From Rhodosporidiobolus odoratus (taxonomy: Eukaryota; Basidiomycota; Microbotryomycetes; Sporidiobolales; Sporidiobolaceae): a stretch of DNA of 64,000 nucleotides. The DNA lies in contig JAOANU010000007.1 of assembly GCA_034387635.1 (NCBI GenBank), positions 992,001 to 1,056,000 on the forward strand. Reading direction: 5' to 3'. The notes beneath the pieces were generated by a model, which worked only from the letters and a program-made list of their open reading frames with translations, was not told the origin of the DNA and did no database searches. Both the position numbers and the translations under genes were made by a program. Below, one piece after another: positions 1 to 11,867 of this stretch. How positions within the stretch are numbered: position 1 is the first letter of the stretch; every line of letters begins with the position of its first letter.

Positions 1-426
1 GGTTCGAGGGAGGAGAGGTGGAGGAAGGTTCGGGTTCCGCGACACCGGCTTCAGGGCGACTCGGAGGGTGCAGTCGAGAGTTGTTCGTACGTGTGAAAGC
101 GTTGGCGACTGCACGCTTCTTTTTAGGTGGCATGTTACGAGGTGGGGCATCAGTCAAGGGAGCGCTTCACGCCCAAGTCCAGCCGAACTGTCCCGCCTCT
201 CCTGAAGTAACAAGCCTAATCAAGTGTAATGTATTAGGAAAGGCTGTTGTGTTGTCCAAAATCTCGACTTACAGAAAAGTCAACAAAATATCTCGCTCCC
301 TGACGGACCGATTGAGCTGAAACTCTGACAGTGCATCCACCTTACCCAGTACAGTGCGTAGCCGGAGTTTCAAGTCTATCCTATAGGTTGAGGTTGAGCG
401 TGGCAGGTTTTGCTTGACTTGCACTA
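1..426 (-). mobile_element. Right end of a Tc1-like transposon (copy 1, cut by window start)
   Basis: Positions 1-426 match 15053-15478 of the complete element almost base for base, with about ten differences seen by eye, mostly at the very window edge. It contains the first ~44 codons of the transposase on the minus strand (ATG at 133-131, then a lysine-rich PPKKKR stretch) and ends in the same 26-bp terminal repeat (401-426), followed by TA at 427-428. The rest of the element lies outside the window. Both copies point the same way. Confidence 0.9.
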
Positions 427-2229
427 TACAGTTTGTTCCCGGACGACCCGCGGGCTGAACCAGTGACAGCCGCTTCCTGCCCAGGGACAAAACCTTCTTG
501 TCTGCCCGACCAACGTGTTTCGTCTGTTTGATCCTAGGCCCTAAGGCCCCAGTCGAGGAGGTCCGCCAATAATTAATCGCAAAGTGTTGTTACATTGTCG
601 CCGATCTGCGCGGAGACCGAGGAGAGAGCACAGCTTGACCAGACTTGGTCTGCCGGCCCAATGCCGTTTTATCAAACACAACTCTATGGTACTGCGCTGT
701 GCAGGTCAAGCTTGCAACTCTAAGTGACCGGCGTGTATTGTGTTGGTTGCTGGAAGCTGTGGTGCTTGAGGTTCGCTTTCGACGAGCTGGCGAGGAGTAA
801 GCGCACAAGGTCAGCTGGACTAGCGGAGAGAGCGAAAGAGACCCCTTGCCGACTTCTAAGCTACAAGCTAAGCCTGGGTTTACTCGGCAAATGCGAAGCT
901 CGGGAATCGGTGAGGAGGTGGAAGGAGGCTTGAGGTCGCTCCTCTTGCCACTTGACTTCCACTGCTCCCTTTGTCTCGACACGGTAGCCACGTGCGTATT
1001 CCCGTTTGCCTATCAGTGCATTCTAGGCGAGTACTGAAGTCGCGTTGCTCTTGCGCAGCTTGCAGGCGCTGTACGAGAACTCGGTAAAAAGGTCCTTCAA
1101 CTAAAGTCGCACTCGACCTCGATGGGCACCTGAACTGCACTCCTTAGAATTAGGAGAACAGGAGAGCTTACACACCTGCTTCACGCATTGCAGAAGCGGT
1201 GTACATCGAGTGTTGAGGCGCCTCGTGAGTTCACCTTCTTTTTCGGAGAGGTCACGAAACGAGCTAACTTCCCTTCTCTCACATAGGCACTCCCTTCCTG
1301 TGAGATAGGCGACTCAGCTTACTACAACAGCAACCTCCTCCAAGAAGTGCGCTGGACTCCAGAAGCTTTCGTCTCCGAGAAGGAAGGATAGTGCTAAACT
1401 CTTTATCTGGTGGACACAGAAAAAGAAAAACTCTTTCAAATCATTTCTCTTCTTACCCACCCACCTTCCCCACTTCGTGCTATTTTCTACAGTAAACAAC
1501 GCGTAGAATTGATGAGATGGCAGCGAGTTTCAAGCCATCAGGCGATGGAGCGAGCTGAGATGCTGCTGTTTTGTAAGTGTGCGAGGCTGTCGGACGGCAG
1601 TTTGAAACCGGCAGGCGCACAGACAACAAGGGCAGCAGGCTGGAAGGTGGAAAAGAGGCAGGAAGCCACTGCCAATTCCTTGTTGATCAGTTTGCAAGGC
1701 TCATCCTGTAATAAAAATTCAGGATGCGGGGTCCAGAAGCAGATAGTGAGCGAAAGGAGGACACGTCTGAAAGAAGAAAAAGCCCACACGACCTCGAAGC
1801 GCCTCCCGTCTCTCAGCCTTCAAAGCCCTGCCTACAGAACATTCTCTCTATAAGAAACACATCGGGAGATCAGGTTCTTGCGTCTTATAGAGGAGCAGTT
1901 CTTACAGAGGTTGACCTATACCATATTGTAGCCACTGTTCTGATTCCTTGAGAACTCTTCTTACCTCGGTCATAGCTACTCTGTGAAGCGAGCAAACCGA
2001 GGTCAAAGTTGAAAAGGCCAAACTTCACTAAGTCCAGCCAGCCAAGGTGCGAAGCTGAAAAGACCGGAAACTTAAGGTCGAGGGTTCAAATCCGAGCGTT
2101 TGACTTTATTTGATCAGACTACTCTTGTTCTCTGACAGAGAAGCAAGATGAGGTGCAATGCATGCAAGCCTTTAAGTATGTGTACAGAGAGCAAAATCTA
2201 GATAAGAAAAAGAGCGGAAAGGCTTCTGT
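427..2229. other. Gene-poor stretch between transposon end and orphan exon
   Basis: No gene can be assembled here. The open frames are short, overlap on both strands and match no family I recognise. A minus-strand frame near 1035-1110 has a short segment like the last conserved part of the W/LP family (see rejected list). No repeats or RNA genes stand out. A tRNA T-loop-like sequence at about 2090-2105 lacks a matching stem. Confidence 0.5.
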
Positions 2230-2488
2230 CTAAGCACCCATCCACTCCTCCATCTCGTTGAGGACATCCTCGTCCCTCTCCTCCCGCTCCAGCTCTGGAT
2301 GCGAGCACCTGGGTCCAGCAAGGTCAATGAACTTCTCCTTGTGGTCTGACCTCCCAATGGTAAGTGAGCGGCAGGCGGTGCAAAGGGTTTTAACCGCCTC
2401 GGAGTGCACGGAGAGGGCAATAGCCGTGACGGTTGGGTTGCTGTCCCCTCGATCCCGTCAAGGACATGTGAGGCAAGGACACTCATAG
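2230..2488 (-). pseudogene. Orphan C-terminal coding exon, possibly decayed
   Basis: On the minus strand an acceptor (TTGACAG) at about 2489 opens a frame with a CPCLTC motif, an in-frame TGA at 2460-2458, then about 75 codons with clearly protein-like content: a second cysteine pair (CTAC), and an acidic C-terminus ending EEWMGA before TAG at 2232-2230. The cysteine pairs would suit a zinc-binding fold, but I do not recognise the family. A different acceptor (ATCGAG, exon from 2447) would avoid the TGA. No upstream exons could be traced to the right, so this is either a remnant or the last exon of a gene I could not assemble. Confidence 0.35.
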
Positions 2489-2865
2489 CTGTCAAGACGA
2501 AGGGAGAGAGACAGCGAGGGAAGACAAGCGGCCAACAAGTCAAGCTCAGGAGGTTGCCCACTCCCGCAATCCACCCCGATAAGGCTTGTGGTCAAAGAGA
2601 AAAGCCACAGGCACCAGAAGCGTCTGACAACTGCTATTGAGGAATACGGGGGTGCTCAACAGTAAGGGTGTAATATACGTATTCCCATTGTAAGAAAAAT
2701 GACCTTCTCAAGTGTGCTTTTGCCTTATAGCGGTGCTTCTTGCTTCACACCATAGAACGGAGGTGGGAGACAACAAAGTTGCTTCCTATAGAGCAACATT
2801 TCCAACAGGGAGCCTTCTTATAGAGGGTATCTACTGTACCTCTAACCCCCCCGCGTACATCCGAA

Positions 2866-3857
2866 GGTACAACAAACCCGGTATAGTCAACACGGATAAC
2901 AGTGCAGATCTGGACCCAGTGGCAGGGAAGGGGGAGTTTGCTAGGGAGTCCGGCCATGGGAAGTAAGTCGACCTTTCCGGTTACATCTCCTTGTTTCTCC
3001 GCACTTGCGCCAGTGCCAGACTTGACTTGACACTGTGTGAGGCTGCATGAAGCTGAAACTGGTGACCTTCCTTGCCTTTCCCGCTCTCTCGCACACCCGA
3101 CCACCGCCTCTCGCAGTGCAAGAAGGCGGACCATGGCTCGACGACTTCAAGGGCAATATCACAACAATGTGGGACTTCACTGCTGCACATATATCGAGGA
3201 CATCGGCAGATGATGTCAAGACCGCTCTTGTACGCTGTCTTTTTCTTCCTTCCTTTTCTTCCCTCCTTTTCTTCCCTCCTTTTCTTCCCTGAACGGTCGG
3301 GCTTCGCTCTTCGTCCCCGCGTATTGGATGAGTGTAACTAATCGTCGTCTTGGTGCTGTAGGACCTTTACAGGAAGTATGACAATTCAATCGTGATAACC
3401 GAATGGGAGATGGCCGAAGGTGCGCTCAATCGTTTTTCTCTCTCTCCTCCTGTTTCTCCTACCTCTGCTGATTCGCCTCGTCTGCATCACCAGTCAGCAA
3501 AGGCTGGACCCCGATTGAAGACCAAAAAGCCATCAGCACATACATCGCGGATTGTGTCAAACTGTTTGAAGAAGACGAGGATGTGGTTGGGTTTGCGGCT
3601 AGGGTCGATGGGAGTGATTTGGGAGATGCGTGGCCCATGGTGGATAAGAGTGGGGAACTTACGTAGGTTATGTTCCCTTATCATGTCGGTGGAACCGGGG
3701 AGGGAGAAGGAAGAACTGACCTGTTTTCTTTCTGCTCGTTTTCACGTTCTGCCGTCTCTTCTCCCCCCATCGCTGGATCCTGCACATCTTTGCTTCAATG
3801 TCGATGCGTAGGGAGACGGGCAAGACTTACCTCGCTGAGATCAGCAAGTACCACTAG
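2866..3857 (+). pseudogene. Decayed GH128-like glycoside hydrolase (catalytic-core relic)
   Basis: Three 3' exons splice cleanly: a first piece ending at 3229, then 3362-3419, 3494-3662 and 3812-3857 (TAG). They read like the C-terminal half of a GH128-type (Asl1/glycosyl hydrolase catalytic core) protein: a WLDDF helix, an AAH segment, the ITEWE strand that would hold the nucleophile Glu, and a final SGELTETGKTYLAEI segment. Upstream, 2866-2965 encodes YNKPGIVNTDNSADLDP, which resembles the family's acid/base motif (normally NEPD) with Glu changed to Lys and Asp to Gly. Between about 3010 and 3046 all three frames carry stops, and no signal peptide or N-terminal half is visible. I read this as a pseudogene. 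Family assignment is by motif memory only. Confidence 0.5.
3252..3290. repeat. 13-bp tandem repeat x3 in a relic intron
   Basis: Three copies of the 13-bp unit CCTTTTCTTCCCT lie in the pyrimidine-rich intron of the glycoside hydrolase relic. It is a simple minisatellite with no evident function. Confidence 0.8.
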
Positions 3858-4358
3858 TCTGTACGTCTACTTGATCCGAGTATGCAAGAATGGATATATT
3901 GTCGTTGTTCTTGCGGTGTCAGTGTGGACCGAGGGCTTAGCTGCTTGAGGCTGCTCGGTACTGTGCATCGGTGAGCCAGCCCGATCATTCGTGGCGCGAC
4001 TATAGTGTAGAGCTCCTTGCAATGTGCAAGCGCGACCGGAGAGTAGACGGATTTTACGTGTCTTTGGCCTCGTTTTCGGAGCAGGTCGGAGGTGTGTGGA
4101 TGCCTGGTAGCAGTCTTCTGCCGTATTCTCTATAGGCGGAAGTTGACAGAGTAAAGTCAAGCCTTCGGAGTTATGGATCGCACACTGCAGCCGGCCCACT
4201 TCATCCTCACTCTTGCTTGAACAACTGCTCCTGACTGCTTACAAGAGCTAGACCAGACTTCACTCTGCTCAAATTGATTCCACACATCAAGCACAGCTCT
4301 TTCCGTCAGTGTCGATAGTCAAGGACAGCTACGTCCTGCGCAAGGTTCTCTCATCACG
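3858..4358. promoter_or_regulatory. Intergenic region upstream of psd2
   Basis: About 500 bases between the hydrolase relic and psd2. It must hold the psd2 promoter and 5' UTR. No TATA box or other named element stands out, and no coding frame is convincing. Confidence 0.4.
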
Positions 4359-7300
4359 ATGTGAGTTATACCCACTTGTATATCGCTATACAGACTGACC
4401 CTGCTCTCCTACAGGTCAACTTCATCGCCCATCGACCTCCCTGTCCCGTCTCCCTCTCATCCGAGCAACACCACCCCCACCTCACCCTCGGAAACAACTT
4501 CTCCTCTTCCTTCTCCCTCCACCAAGCGAGGTTTCCTCTCAAAGCTACACCCGAAGCAGCTCAAGAAGATTCCTCGAGTCGCAGCTGGAGCAGCTAAGGC
4601 CGCCCCGTTACCCTTCAGAGGTGGAAAGGAGAGAAGGGAGGCGCTGTTTAGACCCCTCAAGGATGGGGATAAACCGCTTGGGACTATGGTCGTCAAGGTC
4701 TTGGCAGGAAGGGAGCTGCAGGCCAAGGACAAGAATGGCTTGAGCGATCCGTATGTGGTGATTAGGTATGGGAATGCGAGGGTGCGTTTTCACCTTCTCG
4801 CACACCCTGCCATGTTCAACCCTACTAACCCGTTCCTTCGGGTAGGTTACCTCCCCCACTGTGCCCAAGTCTCTGAATCCTGTCTGGGGTATCATCGACC
4901 CCTCCTCTTCAAGCACCGTTGGAGGCGCCGCAGGAGAAGCCAGGCTCGTGTTCCCGCTCTACGACTCGCTCGCGTTTGGTCGAGAACGAGTCGAGATCGT
5001 CTGTTGGGACAAAGATCGAGTCGGGAGCGAATACCTCGGCGAGTTGGGCCTTGGATTGGCGGATTGGTGGGGTGATTCGAAGAAGTGGAAGGAGGGGAGC
5101 CCGCCGGTTGGGTTTGCGGATGAGGAGAATGAGGTGCGCGCTTCCTGCCCTCGCTAATCCCATAGAACAGTGCTGAAGAACCTTTGTGGTCTGTAGCCCA
5201 TCTGGCACACCCTCCGCTCGTCTCGCTCCCGCGCTACCGTTTCCGGCGAGCTTCTCGTCCAGATTGGGTTCTTGCCGAACGATGCCTCCTCGTCGTCAGC
5301 CAAGATCTCCGACAAACAACGTGCACTGATCTTTGCCGCTCTCGGACGCGTCGCAGACGAGTTTGAGGGGACCAGGAGGGCGAGTAGGGAGGATAGGATA
5401 TTGCTTACTGCTCCAGTGCGTTGATCTTTCCGACCGTCACGACGACAGGTCACACTGATGTATCCTCGTGCGCATAGACCGAAGGTGTCGGCACGCTCCG
5501 CCTTCACTCGACCGCCTATCCTTCCGGACAAGCCGACCCTCTAGACCCGGACCTTTCCTCCTCTTCCTCGTCCGACGAAGACGACTCCTCCACGTCAGGC
5601 GAGGACTCTGGCACCGAGGAAGATGGTGACGACGCCTCGACCTCGGCCGACGAAGACGACCTTGCCACCGCCGTCGAAGCCCCCACCGACTACTTCGACT
5701 TCCCCACTTCCTCCGCCGCCTCTTCCTCCGCCGCCTCTTCCTCCTCGAGAACTGCCGGTCAGCCTCCGACGTCCATTTCCACAGTCGCTGTCTCTCCCGA
5801 TACACCCCTCGCGTCAACCTTTGCGGAAGCCGAAGTACGAGGAGAAGGCGAAACTGCACACTCTTCTACTGCTCCTCCACCAGTTCCAGCCATCGTCGTT
5901 GACCCTTCCGCTCCGAAACCCTCTTCCGCTTCTGCCCAGCCACTACCATCGATCAAACGGGGTTTCTCCCTCCCAGGGTTCATGAAACGTCGTCTCTCCG
6001 CGCAATCTCTGTCTACCCAATCCGCAGCCGGAACGGGGACGGGGACGGGGGCGATGACACCTCTTCTCACGCCCAACACGAGCTCAGGAGGGGGAGGCGA
6101 AACCGATTTGACGGGCACAGACCTCGAGGTTTCGTCCGCTTCTGCTTCTGCGGCGGAAGAGGGTCGGAAGCAGCCTAGACGAAGGAGGTTTGCGAGGAGG
6201 AGAAATACCAAACAGGAGAGGGAGAATTCGGGGGATATGGTTCAGGGAGTGGACGATCAGCTTGTGGAGATGAGTTTGGTCGCAGGCGGAGTGGGGATCT
6301 CGCCTGCTGTTTCGGCGAGTGGGAAGGTGAAGAAAACCAGGCGGAGGAAGAACAAGAAGTCGTTGGCGGAAGATGAGGTGGATGGCCGTACAGAAGATGG
6401 GGAGGGGAAGAAGCGTCGGCAGAGACGGAAAAAGAAGTCGTCTAAAAGGCATCAGCATGGGTTCACGTATGAGGACGATGATGGGGGTATTGCTGGGTTA
6501 GTGCAGATTGAGATTGTCGGGGCTAAAGGATTGCCAAGGTTCAAGAATGGTACGGGGTTTCTTGACGCGACTTCGGCGAACGCCGTTCGTGCCGAGGGAG
6601 TGAGGCGAGGCTGACAGTCATCTGACTTTTCGCCTTGAAACAGCGCTTCGCACCTCTTACGACATGGACCGTGAATTCTTCGCTTTCTTCCCTTCATCCG
6701 TACCCCCGCTGATGGTTTCGTCTCTCTCTGTCCTGCCCTGCTCCGTCATTTCACTACATCTCTCCCGTCCCGCGCCATTGCAGCCTTCTGCGTCATCTCC
6801 TTCGGTCGCAAGATCTTCCGGTACGTCCCCCATCGCCACAACCTCTCTAACTGCTTCCGTCCGCTAACTTGCCACGCCCCTACAGTACTCGCGTCATTCG
6901 ACACTCTCTCAATCCTGTTTGGGAAGAAAGGCTGTGGTTTCATGTCGGAGAAGCGGAAACCCATTGGACTATTGGCTTCACTGTTTCGGACTGGGACAAG
7001 ATCTCGTAAGCGACTGCCCGTTGTCCTCACCCCTCGTAGATCTCGAGCTCACCCTTCCCACTCCCTCTCTGCACAGCGGCAACGACCATGTCGGCGACGT
7101 CACCGTCAAATTGGACCAACTCCTCGGCAGCAGTATTCAACCTAATGAGCGTGGGCTCTACCCCGCCGGTCCAGATGGCAAGCTTGTCGGAGACGATTTC
7201 CACGATCATGACATACCGCTTGTCCTGAGTGCTGCGGACAAGGATGTAGGGGATGCGAGGCCGACTTTGCAGATTAGGGCCAAGTATACGCCTTATGCTT

Positions 7301-9918
7301 CGTTGAGGCAGCAGTTTTGGAGGTAAGATCCGACGCCCTACCCATTGGTCTTGTGCGTCTCAACCCGAGCGAACCTGATTGATCCGGGTTCTTGCTGTCG
7401 CGCAGGATGTACGCCCGTCAATATGACATCGACGAGAATGGCACCCTCTCTCATGTTGAACTCTTCTCTATGCTCGACTCGCTCGGGTCCACCCTCACCC
7501 GCGACACCATCACTTCCTTCTTCACCCGCTTCAACAAAACCACCGACGACGAACTTACCGTCGAAGAAGTCGTTCTCTGCCTCGAGGAGGAAGTCAAGAA
7601 ACCCAATGCAGAGAAGAGGACGGTTGGAGCGGGAGCTGGGACTGAGGAGAGTGGGACTGAGACGCCTTCGCTTGGAGGGCCGGCGGGTGGGCCCTCTGCG
7701 GGTGACTTTACGGAGCCAAAGCATGAAGAACCGGGAGAGCTGGATCAGACGGATCAGAGCTCGAATATGAAGACTCTTGCTCCGTTCGTCGCGCTCATCT
7801 CTGCCGTTGCGTCTCTTCCCGATTTCGTTCATAGCTTACTTGAGTTTTCTGTTCATGCAGGGGTACTGAGGTTCTTACGAATCAGGAGGACGGTTCGATT
7901 GTCCAAGCGGGCACGCCTCAAGGCCGTGTACGCACACCTTCGAGGTCAAACTCGATGGAACCTTCTTCAGATGAGGGTAGTGGAAAGAGCCTGGAACGAG
8001 GTGCGTCTTCATTTCCCCCGCCTTCATTTACTTGGCGCGATCCGATTTGAGCTCATGAGCCTATACACATACACAGTGATCAATATCAAAGAGTGCCCCC
8101 TCTGTCGAAAACCCCGCTTGTCCGGAAGAGGTGAGGCCAGTATCGTTACCCATCTTGGCATTTGCGCTTCGACGGATCCGAACAAGGTCAATCGGGTGTT
8201 GGTGACCAATTATGTCACGGCGGATCAGGCGCAGAGGAAATTCTTGAACAAGGTTTGGTCGTGCGTGTTTTTGCCGATGGTTTTTCGCCTGTCGTTTCCG
8301 AGGGCTGAACTCCTCTCGTGTTTTCGACTAAAAGGAAGGTGATGAAGGGCAGCTACAACCTGGGAGCCGTGCGTTCCACCCCTGTTCCCAGCCTCTCTGT
8401 ATACTATGTTGACTCCGTTCCCCCCCCCCGCAGGACTCGGCCAACATTGTCAGCAGATTCGAGCGTTTCTTCCGGAGACTGTCGTTACTCATGCAGTGCT
8501 GCTCCACAGATTGTCCAAGACCGCCAGACCGGAACTCTACAGGAAGAAAAGATGGCCGTTTACGTCGTGCGTCCTTTCTGCATAATTTGTCCACTTTCGC
8601 TCGCCCCTGACATGGTTTATCTGACGCAGCGCCTCGGCATCCGCCTCATGTATAAAGGCATGAGTGGCAATATGGAAGGCGCCCGTATCCGGCGCCTCCT
8701 CGATTCGTTGACAAAGAAGCAGGGGGCCAAGTACGACTCGACTGCTTCGGCGAGGGAAATTGAGCCGTTCATCAAGTTTCATAACCTGAACATGTGGGCG
8801 GTCCTTTCTTTGTTTCTTCGCAAGAAGCTGAACACGCGAGACTGATCGTGCGGATTTATGTGCGCAGGGAAGAAGTGCTCGACCCGCTGTCTTCGTTCAA
8901 GACGTTCAATCAGTTCTTCTGTGAGTCGATCATCCCTGACTGACTGTATCGCGAGCTCTCACTGACATTCGTACCGACCGGAATCGTAGATCGCAAGCTC
9001 AAGCCCGAAGCTCGTCCCGTCGCTGATCCCGACGACCCGCGAACCGTCGTTTCGTGTGCCGATGTGCGTTCGAACCCCTCTTGTTCTTGCTCAGCGTGTC
9101 CACGGACTCCGTTCGTTGGGACTGATTGCGCCCCGCAAATTCCCGCAGTGCCGAGCCATGTTCTTCCAAACCATCTCGGACGCCACCTCGATCTGGATCA
9201 AAGGTCGCGAATTCTCCATAGCCCGCATGCTCGGCGACTACTACGGTCCACGAGCCTCAGAGTACGACGGCGGCTCTCTTGCCATCTTCCGCCTCGCTCC
9301 GCAAGATTATCATCGGTACCATTCTCCTGTTGACGGGATTATGGGTCGTCAGGAGTATATCAGTGGGCAGTACTATACAGTTAATCCGATGGCGATTCGG
9401 AGTGCTATTTCGGTGTATACGGAGAATGTTAGGTTGGTGGCGCCGATTGAATCGCCTGTATTTGGCGAGGTCATGAATGTGTACGTCCGGAGCTTTTTCT
9501 TTCCCTCCGTTTCCATTCGGGTTTCGCTGGTGTAACTAGCTCACACGCTTTCGTTCTTAGGTGGGTGGGCGCTATGATGGTCGCGTCTATCGAGATGACC
9601 AAGAAAGAAGGCGAGGAGACTAAGCGCGGGGACGAGGTGCGTTGAGCTCCTCTTTCTAGTTTCCTTTCTTACTTTGCGGCGGATCTGACCTATGCACTGG
9701 ACGACAGACCGGCTACTTTGGGTTTGGTGGATCGACCATTGTTGTCGTCTTCAAGCCCAATACGGTTCAGTTCGACGACGATTTGTTGCGCAACTCGAAG
9801 CATTCGGTGCGTTCTACCTCATCTGTATCCGGTAGAGTGCTGATCTGACATCGACTTGTAGGTCGAGACGTTGGTTCGGGTTGGTACGCGCATCGGCAGA
9901 GCTATTGAACACGCTTAG
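4359..9918 (+). CDS. psd2: Phosphatidylserine decarboxylase proenzyme 2 (C2/EF-hand type)
   Basis: Converts phosphatidylserine to phosphatidylethanolamine in endosome/Golgi-type membranes. I traced about 20 exons. Order: a Ser/Pro-rich N-terminus; a first C2 domain (GTMVVKVLAGRELQAKDKNG, then SDPYVV and LNPVWG); a long acidic then very basic linker (about 5478-6480); a second C2 (VQIEIVGAKGLP, SLNPVWEE); an EF-hand segment (YDIDENGTLSHVE); a zinc-ribbon-like CPLCRKP...THLGICAS; and the decarboxylase domain with GIRLMYKG, the HSPVDG segment and GFGGST. In the family the Ser of GGST becomes the pyruvoyl group after self-cleavage. The start codon is split: AT at 4359-4360, intron 4361-4414, G at 4415. 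Unspliced, the ATG would be followed by TGA. Stop TAG at 9916-9918. The essential motifs look intact, so it is probably functional. Confidence 0.93.
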
Positions 9919-10181
9919 ACTGAGGGAAGGCTTCGACTCTGATTGATTGTGACACGGAGGGACGGCGGGAGCGCGGAATCTTGCATAGACCCTCGATTGG
10001 CTTGGATTGGTTCTTTCACCCTGTAGTACTTGTCGTACACGGCACTTTGAAATGCCTACAGAGAGCTGTACATTGCGCATGAGAGAGGTGTGAACATCTT
10101 TGTTGGCGACATCATCGAAAAAGAGGAATCGACTTCAGTTCCTCTCTCGCTCTCCCTCACGACTCGAGAGACAGACTAGCT

Positions 10182-10569
10182 ATGAGGTAAGCTACTGTCC
10201 TCTGTCGCTCTCTCGCTTGAGAACTGACAGTGTCGTCCCATCGTGCGTCGCTCACTCTGGCGACCGGATCATCGTCCAGCACTGCCGAATCTGCCACTCA
10301 GAACGCATGCCGATGGCGCTTCTGCACAGAAAGTTTCCCTACACCTGAAGCTGTGCGTTCCTTATCCCCTTGATGCTATACCGACAACCTGACTTTTCTT
10401 CTCGCAGCTTCACTCTCACGTCGAAGAACACGTCGCCGAAGCAGCTCCTCATCCGAAACAAGAGCGGGATCACCAGAAAGACTTTGAAAGGCAGCACGGA
10501 TTGGGATTGGACGAGGTATCCGCGAGTGGAGAGCGACCAGGTGCGTCTGTTTCCTTTTTCCTTTTTCTG

Positions 10570-10605
<36 letters not shown>

Positions 10606-10680
10606 GTTGCAGAAATTCATATTAATGACTTCGTTTGCGGTCTCCAGCGCCACATGCGGAACTCTCCATGCCGGATCTGA
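10182..10680 (+). CDS. Small single C2H2 zinc-finger protein (92 aa)
   Basis: Four exons: 10182-10186 (ATGAG only), 10280-10352, 10408-10540 and 10613-10680 (TGA). The spliced frame gives 92 residues. Near residue 12 it carries a clean C2H2 finger, C-x4-C-x12-H-x3-H (CRWRFC...LHSHVEEH), then a charged linker and a short tail with LQRHMRNSPC. This suggests a nucleic-acid-binding protein of unknown target. The first intron (10187-10279) could also end at an earlier acceptor, but only the one at 10277-10279 puts the ATG in frame with the finger. It lies 263 bases downstream of psd2 on the same strand. Intron 3 contains a (CT)n run. The model is inferred from one finger and consistent splice sites. 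Confidence 0.62.
10573..10602. repeat. (CT)n microsatellite in zinc-finger gene intron
   Basis: About 15 CT units form the polypyrimidine tract directly before the acceptor at 10612. It probably strengthens 3' splice-site recognition and is likely to vary in length. Confidence 0.85.
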
Positions 10681-10895
10681 ACCGAAAAACGGGAGAGGTT
10701 GAGCCTCCCGTTTTACATCCTGATCAGCCCAAGTAGTCATCCTCGCATACTCCAGGCGTTGTAATCCTTTTTTCCTGCTCTGTGGCGACAGTCAAACCTG
10801 GTGAATATGACCAAGCTCCGATATGCCAGCGACGTAAACCACCCGTCGCTGACTGTCTAATGCTTTGGCTTTTCTGTATTCGGACACTGTGGGCT

Positions 10896-11867
10896 TTACT
10901 TCTCCCCTGCCGGTCCTGCTGGCAACCACCTTCTTGCTAAAGCTTCTATGTATCTGCACGGATGGTTCGTACATGAGTCTCTGAGAATTACAAGAAGATC
11001 CGGCCTAAGCACACATGATTTGTCACCTGAAAACGGCCGGCTTTCCAAGCACACGCTGCCATACTGCGTTCCTTACTTCCTTGACGTGTTTCATGGAAAC
11101 CCCGTTCGCCTTTTCAATCTCGTAGAGGAGCTTGCGGTAATGCTGCGTAAAGCAGATGTGTGTGTCAGTATTGCGTGCGAAACATAGGCGACTTGCAGTA
11201 TTGGGCAGTCTGCCATACCTTTACAGCTACGTCGTCGTACTGATTTAACTCATCGAGTATGCGACGTGTTGATGCTTCGGCGGGGTACTCGATTGACCAG
11301 AGGGAGGCCTGAATGAACATGGATCAATACCACTCGCATGAGAATGCACAACTCACTGGACTTACATACTGACGCAGATTCGGCTGCACACGCGGATAAC
11401 GTCAGTAACAGATTTTGGCAAGACACCAGACCCCTGTTGAAAAACTCACAGGCCTGCGAGAGACAGAGCACTCGTGTGCCTCCTTGGCTAGCTTCCTGTC
11501 CGCTACCACCAGTTCGTGATACAGGCACGCACGAAAGAGCAGGCTCTGTCGAACGTCAAAGTCGTAAAACTCGCACCGATTCTCTATGTCTTCCGCAGTC
11601 ATCATACTGGTTCGTTCCGCCACCCAATCCAGAATGGTGTCGCTTGGGGGAGAGCCGAAGTGGAGACCGGTTGTAATGATGAGTCGGTGGTATTCGGCAA
11701 CATCCAAAACCGTCTGCCGCGATTGGGACCGTGCGAGTCAAGCATTAGTTATGCAACTCCGCTCACTCACCTGGACGGCAAGACAGGAAGGCTGACTGAC
11801 TCTGCGCGTGTGGCAGAAGCTGTAACTTGGGGAGACAAAGTGAAACTTCTCATTGAGCTCTCGCATA
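10896..11867 (-). pseudogene. 3' half of a transposon-split gene of unknown function
   Basis: Continues the gene begun at 15804 after the transposon. Directly left of the element the minus strand reads ATGCGAGAGCTC..., an open exon ending in CAG at a GTGAGT donor near 11771. Further exons encode a VLDVAEYHRLIITTGLHFG segment, a DFDVRQSLLFRACLYHEL segment, ASLWSIEYPAEASTRRI and HYRKLLYEIEKANGV, each bounded by usable splice sites. The last exon has two possible acceptors two bases apart: one ends at TAA (10898-10896), the other runs on to 10792. No domain is recognised. The mostly helical, Tyr/Leu-rich character suggests a soluble intracellular protein. With the element in place this part cannot be translated in the original product unless the transposon is excised. 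Confidence 0.6.
11866..11867. other. TA target-site duplication, left
   Basis: The TA directly outside the left terminal repeat pairs with the TA at 15479-15480. Duplication of TA is the insertion mark of the Tc1/mariner superfamily. Confidence 0.85.

Noticed and set aside
1030..1140. Minus-strand segment RLQAAQEQRDF resembling the last conserved part of the W/LP family
   Set aside because: Only about ten residues agree and no W/LP module is found upstream; chance similarity is likely.
2041..2110. Possible tRNA 3' half (GGTTCAAATCC loop)
   Set aside because: The T-arm does not pair (GAGGG against CCGAG) and no acceptor or anticodon stem could be folded around it.
3867..4199. 110-codon minus-strand frame
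   Set aside because: Lies in the psd2 upstream region, with no motif and no supporting exon structure.
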